Assembly: GCA_027494115.1 (NCBI GenBank)
Contig: JAOSJL010000001.1
Location: 2,597,937-2,661,936, forward strand
DNA length: 64,000 bases
Reading direction: 5' to 3'
Origin: Acidimicrobiia bacterium
GTDB taxonomy: Bacteria; Actinomycetota; Acidimicrobiia; IMCC26256; JAOSJL01
Shown here one piece after another: positions 63,617 through 64,000 of this stretch; the first letter of the stretch is position 1; each line of letters opens with the position of its first letter. The translations under genes and the position numbers were made by a program. The notes under the pieces are model-generated. The model ran no database searches. It saw only the letters and a list, made by a program, of their open reading frames with translations, and had not been told where the DNA came from.

Positions 63617-64000
63617 CTAGCGGCCTGTCGAACCGAGGCCACCCCGGCCCCGCGATGTGTCGTCGAGCGTGTCGACTTCCCGCCAGGCGACGTCCTCGAC
63701 GCGTTGGATCACGAGCTGCGCGATGCGGTCGCCCGGCGCGACGGCGAACGCCTCGTCGGGGTCGGTGTTCACGAGGATCACCCGGATCTCGTCGCGGTAC
63801 CCGGCGTCGATCAGGCCCGGGGTGTTCAGACAGGTGACGCCGTGGCGGGCGGCGAGTCCCGAGCGGGGCTGGACGAATCCCGCGTATCCCGGTGGGATCG
63901 CCACGGCGATGCCCGTCGGCACCACCGCGCGACCGCCGGCGGGAGCCAGGTGCGCGCCCTCACAGGCCACGAGGTCGTAGCCCGCGTCGCCGACGTGTTG
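63617..64000 (-). CDS. dut: dUTP diphosphatase (5' end outside window)
   Basis: The last about 128 residues of a trimeric dUTPase, which hydrolyses dUTP to dUMP and keeps uracil out of DNA. The frame is open to the window edge ([20 protein letters not shown]). Conserved motifs: GDAGYDL (motif 1), [12 protein letters not shown] (2), [20 protein letters not shown] (3), [12 protein letters not shown] (4) and [11 protein letters not shown] (5, with Gly-Leu-Gly in place of Gly-Phe-Gly). The motif-3 Asp and Tyr needed for uracil recognition are present. It ends 11 bp from the start of the LLM gene on the same strand. Confidence 0.92.
   Translation of the reverse strand, partial: QHVGDAGYDLVACEGAHLAPAGGRAVVPTGIAVAIPPGYAGFVQPRSGLAARHGVTCLNTPGLIDAGYRDEIRVILVNTDPDEAFAVAPGDRIAQLVIQRVEDVAWREVDTLDDTSRGRGGLGSTGR

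Overview
The window is a gene-dense, high-GC stretch of chromosome, most likely from an actinomycete and perhaps from the class Acidimicrobiia. The lineage call rests on the MurT/GatD pair that amidates lipid II, two F420-type luciferase-like oxidoreductases, a homodimeric AceE-type pyruvate dehydrogenase E1, an LPxTG surface protein and many short lipoproteins. Three tRNA genes are present (Val-CAC, Val-GAC, Gly-GCC). There is no rRNA, no CRISPR array and no intact mobile element. At least 18 breaks of reading frame split otherwise well-conserved genes, most of them in runs of G or C. They look like base-calling errors, so split genes are annotated here as single genes.

Layout. 1-6.4 kb: small lipoprotein, DUF6325 and SHOCT proteins, a membrane protein, a phytoene-dehydrogenase-like FAD oxidoreductase, a secreted alpha/beta hydrolase and an M23 peptidase. 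6.6-14.1 kb: a copper region with a cupredoxin lipoprotein, a CsoR repressor, a SHOCT protein, a copper ATPase fused to cupredoxin and YHS domains, and a divergent operon (ABC ATPase, permease, nucleotide cyclase fused to YHS, methyltransferase). Palindromic G/C boxes resembling CsoR sites lie between the two arms. 14.2-19.5 kb: lspA, ccdA, a TlpA-like thioredoxin, an M56 peptidase with a BlaI-type repressor, a cytochrome c lipoprotein and an APC permease. Two intergenic regions here share a BlaI-like motif. 19.8-23.5 kb: a repeat-rich LPxTG protein, a remnant of a tyrosine integrase and tRNA-Val.

23.5-40.6 kb: mainly housekeeping genes, including a DUF389 protein, a scramblase-like protein, two related lipoproteins, an amidase, aceE, an alpha/beta hydrolase, murT-gatD, a beta-helix secreted protein, tRNA-Val, a large FtsX-type permease, an SDR and a CAP-domain protein. 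40.6-55 kb: an arylsulfotransferase-like lipoprotein, thiolase, F420 oxidoreductase, a GAP-family/quinone-reductase/rsgA cluster, a set for acyl-CoA breakdown (AtuA-like, acyl-CoA dehydrogenase, enoyl-CoA hydratase) and an MMPL exporter with a membrane-anchored partner.

55.3-64 kb: a two-gene cation/proton antiporter, a nitrosative/iron-sulfur stress group (DUF2249 protein, Cys-rich HTH regulator, RIC/ScdA repair protein), a Phd/VapC toxin-antitoxin pair, tRNA-Gly, a GlcD-type oxidase with a TPP enzyme, a second F420 oxidoreductase and a dUTPase cut by the window edge. The most notable regulatory signal is a perfect dyad, TCTAG-N6-CTAGA, found once before each of the two transcription units of the stress group. 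The most notable protein architectures are the two YHS fusions in the copper region.
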